From Torreya grandis (lineage: Eukaryota > Streptophyta > Pinopsida > Cupressales > Taxaceae), in contig JARHVA010002127.1 of assembly GCA_037957365.1 (NCBI GenBank), positions 1,115,001 through 1,179,000 on the forward strand: DNA of 64,000 nucleotides, written 5' to 3'. Position numbers and translations under genes: made by a program. The notes beneath the pieces are model-generated. The model made no database searches. It had not been told where the DNA came from and worked only from the letters and a program-made list of their open reading frames with translations. Of the stretch, positions 46,747 through 57,559 are shown piece after piece (the first letter of the stretch is position 1; each line of letters starts with the position of its first letter).

Positions 46747-47805
46747 ATTGAGATTAAAAGTTGACTATTTATTCATTCATGGTGTTACTATGTAAAATAC
46801 TATTGTTTGAGTAAATTGTGCTTTAGAAAAAGAGTGTTTTGGCTGATATATTCATTTAAATATGTCTTAGAGGTCATATAGAGTGGACCCATGTATTTGA
46901 AAGTGATATTGTGATTTTATTTTTCATGATGAAGTGATAAAGGGGTAATAGGTCTCCATGAGACCTATAAGTACTACTAAGGCCTAATTGAAACATGTGG
47001 ATACTTAAGTGTGACCCATAGATGTTGTGGCCAACCTATAAATTGATATTCATGAAGACTCTATAAAGAGTGAAAGATAAGGTTATGGTTTGTGACAAGA
47101 TAAGGAAGGAGTTGAGAGAGTGAATATTCAATCAAAGAAGAGAAACTTTGAAATAGAATGTACAAGTTATTGAAGACCAATAGAGAGTGAAGAGGATTAG
47201 TCATGCTTATTTGATCAAGTTGATGGAGGACACATAGGTCATTAGACCTAGAAGAGGCAGTTTGAGCAAGTTAGTCCTAGAGGTAGTTTGAGAGAGATTA
47301 GAGGTAAAAAGTATAGATAAAGGTGGTCATCATCAGTTTAAGAGTATAAATAGGTGTTTAATATGATATGTTCAAGGTACTTAAGTGGGTGCTTAGTTGC
47401 CTAGGGGTTTGGTTTCTCCTTGTAAGATAAATCTTGCTAAAGTTCTAGTTATTATGGGTGCTCAACTAGACAGGGGTAGTAGCTCTTTGTGGGATTTGTG
47501 TCTCACTAAACTAAGGTATGGATATTCCTTGATCAGTTGGTGCTAGTTTAATTATTGGATCTTGTTATTATAGGACTATAGTCTATCATATACATTTCAA
47601 TGGGTTTTATCCCCGAAGATAGTTTCCCACATATATCATGTGTTTTGTGATTGATCTTATTTTATCTTCCATGTTCATTGTTATGAATGATGTATGCTTC
47701 ATGATTGTATGTGTTGAATGGTTAAGGGTTTAAAGGGTTTGAAATTGGATTAAAATCTAAAATCACTGATTCAACCCCCCTCTCAATGATTGTACCTCTA
47801 ACAAT

Positions 47806-47820
47806 TGGTATCAGAGTAGG
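47806..47820 (+). other. E5 primer-binding site (tRNA-iMet type)
   Basis: TGGTATCAGAGTAGG, one base after the LTR ends (AACA-AT). The first 11 bases match the plant initiator-Met site perfectly. Confidence 0.9.
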
Positions 47821-47866
47821 ACCTTCATTACAAGTTTAACCACTTAAAGGTGATCCAAGGTACAAT

Positions 47867-49241
47867 ATGGTTAAGCAATTGAAGAAAGAGAATGAAGAGT
47901 TAAAGGTTCAAGCAGAGGTTACTTATGCATGTCTAAAATCAAGTGAAGAAAAGTGCAATTAGTACAAGGAACTTTTTGAGAAGTATAAAGGTAAGATGAG
48001 TGAGTATGATCAAGAAGAAGCTTAGATAAGATCATGGCCTTAAGATTTAAGGCTATTAAGAATGAGTGCATCAAGATCAATAAGGAGCTAGAATCCTTAA
48101 AGGCAAGCTCAAGATCAAAAGATAATAAAGATAATATCATCATTCTTCAGGATCAATTAAGGGTTATAAATACAAATCTAAGTTTAAACAAGGAAGAATG
48201 CAGACATTTCAAGACTCAATTAGAAGAGACAAATGTCAAGTTAAGTTCAAAGCAAGCTGAGCATGATGATTTGAAGTCCAATCTTGATTCTATAAAGATT
48301 ATTGAAAAACAATCATGCAGATTGAAGGATGACATAATTAAAGAAGATAAGAGGGGTAAGGATACCATTCAAGATCTTAAAATTCAGTTAGAGGTTACAA
48401 GTTCAATTATGAGAGCTAAAGAGGATGAGAGTGTTCAATTGAAGACCAAGCTAGATTCATTAAAGGATGAGCATGAGAAATTTGTTGTCAAGGTAAAAAA
48501 GATGATAAAGAGCAAGAGAGGTCAACTCAAGATAAGAAGGTGAAAAGACTGATTAGGCAACAAAATGATATAAGGTATGAAAGTTCATATCATGGTCATT
48601 ATTTTGAATGTAAGATTTTTAGTCATAAGGCAAGAAATTGTAAAAAAAAGAGCATCTGGTCAGCTAGAGGTATGGATAATATAGTTTGTTATAATTGTCA
48701 TGACGTGGGACATATTTCTAGATTCTAACCCAAAATGCATGGGAAAAGACTAACCTAGGCATGGATACCTAAGATAGTTAAGCTTGAGCATAATGAACCT
48801 AAGAGATAAGATGGTATGTTTGCTAAGATTCAGAATATTCATCAAGTAGAAGGTATGAATGATTTTATTTGTTTCCATTATCATCAAGTTGATCACATTT
48901 TAAGATATTGTAAAAGTAAGCTATAAAGTCATAAGAAGGTACATGGACATCTTATAGTTCTCAAGAAAGGTCAATCCTTGGTATAGAAACTTAAGGAAGT
49001 GAAAACCAAGAAAACTAATTCAATTGAGTTGAAACATCAAGGTGGATTTCCTGCTAAAGCAAAAGAGAAATTAGATATGAAGAAGGTTCAAGAATGCCAA
49101 GAGAATGTGTCATTTGTCCAGATAGAAAATGAGAATCAAAAGTTAGTTCAATTTGAGTTCAAAGAAAAGACTAAGGTACTAGGTGAGGCTAGTTCTGAGG
49201 TGTGTATGGATACAAGTAAACATCCTGCTATTTTTGAGTAA
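47867..49241 (+). pseudogene. E5 Gag-like coiled-coil and zinc-knuckle protein
   Basis: The first ATG is at 47,867 (MVKQLKKENEELKVQAEV). After a frameshift near 48,030 a 169-codon stretch (48,034-48,543) is strongly Lys/Glu/Leu-rich with heptad-like spacing, so it is probably coiled coil. Three zinc-knuckle remnants follow: YFECKIFSHKARNC (first Cys now Tyr), CYNCHDVGHISRF (last Cys now Phe) and CFHYHQVDHILRYC (second Cys now Tyr). A Lys/Glu-rich tail ends at 49,241. These fit copia Gag. All three knuckles have lost one ligand each, two of them by changes that a single G-to-A transition explains. There are several stops. Confidence 0.7.
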
Positions 49242-50073
49242 GTTTCATATGAATAACATCAGTTGTCAATGTATAGTGATGAGGTATGTCATGAATATTT
49301 TTTATCTCCATGTATTATCCATTCATTCTTAAAATAAAAGGAGAATATTTTAGTGGATGAGAAAGTTACTTCTCTTAAGTCTAATAAAAAAAGAACTATC
49401 AGTTTTAGATGACCAAGGAGGAGAAGGAATATGAGGAGTTATGGGAAACTCCTAGTTTTAAATTGTTCTAAGACATTATGGGTTAGTGTGTCTCTATCTA
49501 GGATTCAAGGAGACACTTGAAAAGAAAGAGGAAGTATGGTGGATGCCAGTTGAGATTTGGTTGATGTTGCAAGACAAGAATATCATTTGAAGATGTGTTT
49601 GGCTAAGGGGGAGCTAACTAGTTAGCTTGAGTGGCTTGAATAAGATGTACATGATGTGAGGGGAAACATATGTGAATATGCTTCAGTCATGATAAAATTA
49701 TGAATATGACTACTATAGTTGTGAATTCAAGAAGATTGATAAGATGACTTGATCAAACTAAGCCATGTATTTTGACAAGTTATAGAATCTTCATGCATGA
49801 GCAAAGACATTTCATGAGTTCTATAGGTATACATGTAAAAGGATCAGAGAAGCCCAAGTTCAGATTGGTGTATGTCAAAGAAAAGATGACATGATATGGA
49901 TCTTGATGTTAGGGGAGATTTTTAAGCTCTATGAGTAGTTTTTGAAGTTAATGATCAAGTTGGCATATTGAGGAAGAGACATTTTTTCATTATTGTCAAA
50001 GAGGGAGAAAGATCAGAATGAAGAAGTTTAAATGAGTAAAAAGTCATTATGAGGGTGTTTTTACATCAATGAC
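49242..50073 (+). other. E5 3' interior without recognisable domains
   Basis: About 830 bp with G-rich plus-strand sequence and frequent stops. No protease, integrase or RT motif is found. A decayed or non-coding spacer leads to the polypurine tract. Confidence 0.5.
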
Positions 50074-50085
50074 AAAGGGGGATAT
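50074..50085 (+). other. E5 polypurine tract
   Basis: AAAGGGGGATAT immediately precedes the right LTR start TGTTTAACATGG. Confidence 0.85.
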
Positions 50086-51315
50086 TGTTTAACATGGTCA
50101 TTGATGTCTTAGGTTGTCATTGATGTCAAAGAGAGCATGTGGTACTAGTGCATCAATGATAAAGAAGTTGTGTTTGATAGCTTGGAGGGATATGGCACAT
50201 GTGTAGGTCTATAAGGATAAAGAAGTTATGAGGCATCTATAGATATATTTTTGAAGTTATGGTGTGTCACTTGATCATTTACAAAGAGAAACATGCATAT
50301 TCTAGCTTAATAGAACCTAAATTATCACTGCACATCATGCAGATATGAGTGATCTAGAAAGTTTGTGCATTTTATGTAGGTACTCAAAAAGTCAACATTG
50401 GTCAAAGATTTTCATAAATATTTTATCTATGGTGCCAAAAAGGTAACCTAAATATTTTGACTCTTGAAGTGTTTTATAACTCAAGTTATAAACCTTCAAA
50501 GTTGATATTATAGACTATGATGTGCCATAGACCATCAAGTTTAATTGCATTGAAATCTAGGGTTAACTAGTCAAGATAGATCTAACAATGAGCATTTATC
50601 ATCTAGATTGTGATCCAACAACATGCATGAAGTCAATATGTCAAAGGTTCTTAATATTTCATGTGATAGTGACATGTGTCTCAATCATTATGATTTTTTA
50701 TAAAAGTAATGGTGTGTGAGACTGCCAAGTGGTGCAAGAACAAGGACTAATAGCAATGTGCTCAAAAGGCACATGAGGGTGCCGAGTGTCTTAATCATAG
50801 AAGCATAGATCAATGATCAATAGTGAGCATTAAAGAGTTAAAGCTATGATTCTCTTAAGGAGATTGATGGAGTGAATTTGAGTAAGTTGCTTGTGGGCAT
50901 GAGATGAAGACACGTGTCTATAATGTTTTCACTATAAAATGATCATTGGCATTTGAATTAGCAAAGGAAAAAATTAGTCTATAGTATTTTGCTAATATCC
51001 TTTAATCTGACAGTAATTTGTTGATGAACTAAAAATAAAATTTGAAGAGGACTTGAAGTTCATCCATAAAATTTTATTAAAAGGTCTGAATATTTGTAAA
51101 ATTGTAGATATTGAGCTTCAAATTTGACTATTTATTCATTCATAGTGTTACTATGTACAAGACTATTGTTTGAGTAAATTGTGCTTTAGCATAAGAGTGT
51201 TTTGGTAGATGTATTCATTTGAATATGTCTTAGAGGTCATATAGAGTGTACCCATGTATTTTAAATTTATATTGTGTTCTTGTTTTGTTTGATGAAGTGC
51301 TAAAGGGGTAATAGG
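50086..51315 (+). repeat. E5 3' LTR (truncated)
   Basis: It aligns with 45,156-46,945 apart from the insertion. It breaks off inside GGGGTAATAGGTCTC, where the left LTR continues CATGAGACCTATAAG. About 860 bp of its expected 3' end are missing. The junction with E6 shares the bases GTCTC. Confidence 0.85.
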
Positions 51316-54040
51316 TCTCATCTAGGAAGAAACATAAAACTAATGTATGATATGAAACAAATTGAGCCCAAATCTTACCATACATCAATAAAACTCCTAT
51401 GGAAGGTGGAAATAATGCAAATAAGAATCAGGTTCACTTTAAAGATTCTATCCCTATAATAAAACAACATTGGCCCAAATGCAATAAGAGTAAGAGGAAA
51501 TGAAATAAAACTAAAGACTTTTAGTCAACCTAGTAGTGGCACAAGTTAACAACTCCGTAATTATAGGTGCACACCAAGAATACATAATAACCATTCAAAT
51601 ATGGAAATCATAACAAAAAAATGAGAGAGAAGCCATGATAGCAAACACACAGACAAATATTGGATAATATTTTTAGAATTCCTTGCTTGTATTGCTTGCT
51701 CCAAGTTTATAAATTAATTTTGGCTCTAAGAACTCACTCCCTTTATAAAATGGTAGTATTACCTTTTATAGAAGGACAAGGTAGTATACCATTCAATTTA
51801 AAGATACAAATGTACAAGAAGTAAGGATAGTTATCTTTTTTCTAAAAATTTCTAGAACACACTTACTTTTCTAAAATAGACTGACCTAGAGGCAAATACG
51901 CTAAAAAACTAGCATATGCCTTTACAAAAGATTATTCCATTTTCAAAATGTTAAAATGCTCTAAAAAAGTGGAATATTAACTAACTGACTAGTGGGCCCT
52001 ACACCTAGGAACTTTTTTGTTGCTTTTGAAGGATATTCATAGCCTTTTGATGCTCCTCATTAACAAGTCCCAAATCCATAGTTAGCCTTAAGAGATACTC
52101 TTCTTCCTTATTAACTAGATCATTCAACTCCCTATCAGTCCTAGCCATATCTTCCTTAATGCTTTTGGCCTTAGTTATCCTTTTTCTTGCATTGAGGATC
52201 ATGTTCAAGATCCTACTATTATCTACCCCAAACTGGCCTTGACTCTTACCTCTATACGTTTACATTTTTGGGCACACAAGATCTTCATTTTTGTCACTTT
52301 GTGCTTGTGTGGTGCTTATTTGGCATATATCTAACACTTTCATAGCATTTTTCATAAATTCCTTCAAAGCACTAGTTGTTATTTTAAAAAAATCCTTTTA
52401 TTTTGTGTTATTGGATCATTACCCATGGATCAATGTGGGCCATTGATTGTGATCTAGGACCTTGCTTGTTATTGGTTATCTTTGTATAAAGTCTCATGGT
52501 TATGCCACTTGGCACCTTTGCAAGATTTATAAGCTCTATACTCTACATGAATCACATATTAAACATGCATCTGCCACGTGTTGAGCCCATGGGCTCTTAA
52601 AGCTCTATTGAATATTCATCGATGATTATGCATCATTAGATCATTTAGGCCTAACAAAGCATGAATTATTTATTCTAAAAGATGCATGAACTTTAATCAA
52701 TGCATGATCTTAGAAAGGAACTTAGGCTAAAATATTTTAATCCAAGTTTATTTCATGTTAAGAAAACACATATTAGACTTAGTTTAAAGTATTTTATGCT
52801 AAGTTTTAAAACATGATATCAAAGTGGACCCTTTGAATGATAGAAACACATCTATTTTCCTAGACAAAATTTTGGATGAGCTTGAAATTGATAATCTCAT
52901 AGACATCAATGATAGCCTCACAGATGTCAAATGACATTCACAAAAACATTAAATTTAAGTTTGTAAAATTCATATATTATATAGATCTTAGATTCAATTC
53001 ACTCCATCTGATCAAGGGCTCTATGATGAAGTGTAGAACAAAGATCATGATCTGATCAATTATACACCATTGGTTTAGGGTTTCATTAACATTAATTTTC
53101 ATATATAGGAGTGCCATGTGGTAGATCTATAAGGCTTCTTAGGCCTTTTAAATTTTTATCATTACGTTCGCTTTATTGGATCTTCAGTCTTGATGAGGTG
53201 AGATCCATTAATCATGATCCAAATGCTCACACATGATTGGTCCAAAGGACCAAATGCTTAAGTTTGTCACTTTTTCCTTGCTCTATTGGATTATCCCCTC
53301 GTGATGAAGCATAGTTCATCAAATCTACAAAGAAGTGAGGTATTTAAGTTAGGACTCGAGTAGATATAAAATTAAGCTAAAGAATTGAGGTTAAGCTCTC
53401 ATTTATGTTGATGAACATGAACGGGGCCTTAGAATTGAGACTTTAGGCTAAATAGGTAACAAAGGGGACCATGTTAGAAAAATTAAAAGGATCTTATTAA
53501 TACAAAAGTTAGACTTGGTTAGAAATAAAGGAAATAAAAAAGGGGGAAAATAATGAAAGGAGAACAAGCATGATTTTAGGCTAGGGTTTGGTCATGTTAT
53601 AAAACATGACTAAGCCTTAGCATGAAATTAGGCTTATGTCAAAATGAAATTTAAAATATTCCTACCAAAAGCATTCCTTCCAATATTTGAATCAAGGACT
53701 TAATCTAGGGTTTTCTAAAAGTGAGTCTTTAGAACATGAATCTTAGCCTAAATTTTCATAGACCCAAGGTAAGTAAAATCCTAAATGAAGATAAACTGTG
53801 AAGATCCAAGCATGATCAATCCATAAGGACTCCATGAAACCTACAACTTATCACAGGAAGAGAAATTTTTAACAACATTAATTAACCTTAAATCAAAACC
53901 ATAAATAAATGGGCCAATTTCATTAGGCATGGATGATCTTCAAACCATAATAAAGAGTATAACATCAATATCTCAGTACTAAGGTTCAAAATATCTCAAG
54001 GATCACAATTTTTTTAAAATGGGGCATGTTGACCTTAACA
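51316..54040 (-). repeat. E6 3' LTR (left copy, truncated)
   Basis: It matches 60,613-63,338 throughout, starting with CTCATCTAGGAAG and ending GACCTTAACA. Its outer edge is missing at the junction with E5. It contains the conserved reading frame at 52,005-52,390. Confidence 0.88.
52005..52390 (-). pseudogene. Conserved helical ORF inside E6 LTR (left copy)
   Basis: An unrecognised frame on the element's sense strand. It begins with TTSALKEFMKNAMKVLDICQ, continues QFGVDNSRILNM, then LNARKRITKAKSIKEDMART then DRELNDLVNKEEEYLLRLTM and ends GLVNEEHQKAMNILQKQQKSS at a stop at 52,005. One stop lies in it (after VCPKM), where the right copy has Lys. An ATG at 52,208 opens 67 codons. The product would be charged and largely helical, about 125 residues in the intact form. 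No membrane segment or known motif is seen. I do not assign a function. Confidence 0.5.
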
Positions 54041-55054
54041 AATGATGACTTCAAGGGGAAACATAGTATTATGTTAGAACTCAAAGACTTTAGTGTCTAT
54101 AAGTGACTAGGTTACTTATTTTACTTGATCTATGTCATCACCAAGATCAGTTCATGGTTGAAACAAGCTTTGCACATGTAAAATTAAGGCCAAACATTAA
54201 GACATAGCCATGTTGTGTGTGTGCTTTGATTCCACTTACTATTTTCCATGTGATTTAAGGGACAACTTCCAAGTTCTATTCATTTAATCATTAACATTAA
54301 CTTGAGCATATTTGGATATCCTTTAAGGACTATGCTTTTAGTTTAGGGAAGGCTTGGACATTTCTTTGCTGCTAATGAAGCATTTATAACCCCAATAGAG
54401 ATGCCTTTGGTTCTACTGATAACCTTAAACACTACCAGTCAGGAGTCCATAGCTCTGATGGAATTATCAAAATCACCTATGCTTGAAAATCTTTTTATTT
54501 TGCATTGAATTCTTATCTTTGTATTTTTTAGATCTTTGATGCTTTCGGTAAGGTTGGGAACTAGGGTAACTAGGTTGAAGGATTTGGTCTAGTGTTTGAT
54601 CTTTAAGTAAATACCTATGGTTGTGACCTTTGTCCTAAGCAAGGATGTTTATTAAGTGAAAGCATGACTGTGTCCTAATATCTCAATATTTCATTCCACA
54701 TGTGAAACTCTTCTTAAGACCAAGTTTAAATCAGAAAAATAATATAGTTCTCATAAAATAGATGACCTATTCATTAGTATTTGCTAGTTCCTCTAAATTA
54801 TAACATCAATCTCATATTTCAAATCCATGGTCAATATGTGCATGAGGTTCATACCTTAATTTTTAAATTATGAAGCTCTTGAGTAGCCTAGATGAAACTT
54901 GTGCTGAGGGTTTTCCAAAAGGACTTATTTAGAAGCAAGGAATAAAACACAAAATGCAACAAATATGTATAGGTATTATATAAAAACAAGGGATGGGAAG
55001 GAAAAAACAAGAAATAAATAATAGTAAAGAAACTAATCTAAGACCTATACTAAC
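54041..55054. other. E6 interior, gene-free part
   Basis: About 1 kb between the left LTR and the solo LTR with no recognised coding. The last five bases (CTAAC) are the left target duplication of the solo LTR. No clear polypurine tract is seen beside the LTR. Confidence 0.5.
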
Positions 55055-56746
55055 TGTTGACCATTTTTTGCCCAACAGGCCAAAAATCGGTCCCCTTCTT
55101 CCCCTGCTATTCTAGGCCAATTCATTTTCTATTTTACATGAATCTGGTGATTTCTACAGACTCTACAAAGCTTGGTTTTCTATGGACTCTGTAGGTTTTC
55201 TTTTTGTAGTTGATGAAACAGGAAAAAAGGGCAAGTTTTTATAAAGCTCCTTCAGATTTTCATCTGAATAAATTCACAAGGAAGGTCAGCATCTTCGAAC
55301 CATTGAACCATCACTTCATTTCAAGCTTTGATTCAATTGGCAATTATTTGGCTTTGGTTCACTCAGCTAAGTTCAGCACTTAGTTCATTAGAAAAGTTCA
55401 AAGCAAACGGTTCAATTGGCTCGGCACGCAGTCTTGAGCCATTAAATTGTTGAACCAATTTTTGGTTCAACGGGATGGTTTAATGGCTTGGTTCAAGGGT
55501 GTGCCCTACAGTTAGAGGGCAGCGATGGGTCCAAAATCCCTTGCAGAGGGTAGCAAGAGTTTCAAAGAGCCTGAGGAAAAGGAAAATTCAAAGCGGCCAA
55601 TTCTTGCAGACAAAAAGGAAAAAGGTCCAAAGCAAAAAAGCCATGGGAAAAAGGGCCCGATGAACTTTGCCAAGGATGGTGACATCCCAAAAAGCATCAA
55701 ATTTACACCAGGGAAGCCAGAGCGTGGAAAGCACCAAGTGGCAACCATAGAGGTTTTTAACATGCTTTTTAGGAGTAGCAAAATGTGCCACATGTCCCCT
55801 GCAGGGCTTAGTGGAAGTTGACAAGTGGTAACATATGTGGGTTTCTCTTGTTGGCTTCAAAGAAGATTGTGGTGGACCTGAATGAGTTGTTAGGAGCTAT
55901 GCAGAGCATGCCAAGTGTCAACATCTAATAAGAACTAGAAAAGGTCCCAAAAGTTTCTTTAAGGTAGCTAAAGGCTCTGTGGAAGTGACCACGTGTCAAC
56001 TTCCACCTGACTCTCAAAAGGCCCTCTAATGTAAGAAAATGTTGCCACATCCCATTATCAGCTTAGCAAAAGCCACCATGTGTCAATTTCCATGTTTCAA
56101 AGTGTCTTTTAAGTGCCCAAGCAGTGGATTATGACATGTGTCAAGGGTGGATGCACTCTTAATGAAAGGAGCAAAGTAGGAAGCTGAAAGAGAGTCCAAG
56201 GGCAACAGGTGCGCGAACGTCAAATTTAAGTTAGTAAAAAAGTTGTTGGTTTTTTAATGCCTAAGTTCTAACCATGGAATGAGCCCAAAGAATGCAGCGA
56301 CCTACCAGAAGATCACCCTTGAGGGATGAAGGAGCAAAAAAGGATAAAGATTCTAGAGAACAAAGAGTAGGCAGATGATGTGGCTCATAAATTCAAATCT
56401 TGATAGTAGAATGGCCATCACATAGAAGCAGACAAAGCAATCCAAGTGACATAAGAAGGTTTCAAGAAGTTATTTTAGTAGTTGACACAGTGCCTACCAT
56501 GCGGTCATCAAAGAGGCACAACAGTGGTCAACACAACTGGTTTTCTTCAATATGCAGTGCAGAGCAGGAAAATGGCATGGCTCATAAATTCAATTCCTAA
56601 CAGTAGAATGGCCATCACGTAGAAGCAGACGAAGTGATCCAAGTGACATGGGAAGGTGTCTATTCAAGAATTTATTTTAGTGGTTGACACAGTGCCTACC
56701 ATGGGTCACTTGTAAAAAGGGTGCCAAAAGGCCTCTTTTCTTCTTC

Positions 56747-56754
56747 TATATATT
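56747..56754 (+). promoter_or_regulatory. Solo LTR TATA box
   Basis: TATATATT within TTCTTCTATATATTGGAGACTTGTC, aligned with the TATA-like blocks of both N1 LTRs. Confidence 0.55.
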
Positions 56755-57245
56755 GGAGACTTGTCATTTGAGAAATCATCTTCCACATTTGTAAGGTGTA
56801 GCCCTGGAAAATTTTCACTTGAATCAATAAACACATTTTTTACCTCTATCCTGGTTAGATATCTCTGTGTATGTCTGAGTGTTAGCTTATTTTTAGTCAT
56901 TACTTCTTGATGCTTCCACAGGTTCAACACCAATATACCTAGTCTCTATAAGGTGCCATTTTTGTAGCTGACAAGGAGAGCTATATTTGGAAGTGCAAAA
57001 ATAGAATAAATTACTATATAGTGTGCCTTTCACAGCACCTTTGGTGAATCTCTATTTTTTGCATTTTCCATTAAAGCCTCCATGCCAAGTTTCTTGCAGC
57101 TTGGTCCTTTTGCCAGTTTGAAGTGTATGTATGTGTTTGTCTAATTTTAGTGTGAGTGTGAGAAGGTCATTTTATTTTGGTGCATCACCTCCTTTAGATT
57201 AGTTTGTTTTCCTGTAATCTTTCTCCCTTTTCATCCCCCCCATTA

Positions 57246-57253
57246 TGTGTGTG

Positions 57254-57323
<70 letters not shown>
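57246..57323. repeat. (GT)n microsatellite
   Basis: About 39 GT units with one GC interruption. The N1 LTRs have a short TATATAGATATATAATGG stretch at the equivalent place. Confidence 0.97.
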
Positions 57324-57327
<4 letters not shown>

Positions 57328-57559
57328 TTAGCACTCATTGGAACACATCAGATGCATCAAAGGGAGCTATCCCTTACCTAGAGACTCTCCCCTCTAGCTT
57401 CATCGGTCCCACAGGCGAGAGGGGAGTTTCCATTATTGCGTGTGGAAGGCAGGTGCTCAACCTCCTTGCCCCGGGTGCAATTCACTATGTCAACACTAAC
57501 TTCATAAAATACTTACCTCCAAGATCAAATGGAAAATTACTTATTCTACTACATAACTT

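Larger units (their letters stand above)
45156..47803 (+). repeat. E5 5' LTR with internal insertion
   Basis: It matches 50,086-51,315 over its first part. The start TATTAAGAATGG corresponds to TGTTTAACATGG in the right copy. It ends CCTCTAACA at 47,803, one base before the primer site. It is 2,648 bp long, of which 565 bp come from the insertion and its 84-bp repeat (46,182-46,746). The rest (46,950-47,803) has no partner in the window because the right copy is cut. Confidence 0.85.
45156..51315 (+). mobile_element. E5: copia-like gag-only LTR element, 3' LTR truncated
   Basis: LTRs at 45,156-47,803 and 50,086-51,315 enclose a 2.3 kb interior with a primer site, a Gag-like frame with zinc-knuckle remnants and a polypurine tract. 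Protease, integrase and RT are not found. The right LTR stops at about 51,315, directly against the truncated left LTR of E6. The LTR, PBS and multiple-knuckle Gag suggest a Ty1/copia (possibly SIRE-like) derivative, but without Pol this is an inference. Confidence 0.75.
55055..57495 (+). repeat. Solo LTR of the N1 family
   Basis: It starts TGTTGACCATTTTTTGCCC and ends CACTATGTCAACA, the reverse complement of the N1 LTRs as they lie on the plus strand, so its sense orientation is opposite to N1. A perfect 5-bp duplication, CTAAC, flanks it (55,050-55,054 and 57,496-57,500). It has no internal region, hence it is a solo LTR left by LTR-LTR recombination. It is about 150-260 bp longer than the N1 LTRs, with a long GT microsatellite and different middle sequence. 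Open frames within it (for example 55,525-55,821) are not recognised genes. Confidence 0.92.

Noticed and set aside
48034..48543. Possible host myosin- or kinesin-like coiled-coil gene
   Set aside because: The Lys/Glu-rich frame sits between an LTR with primer site and zinc-knuckle remnants, so it is part of a copia-like Gag.
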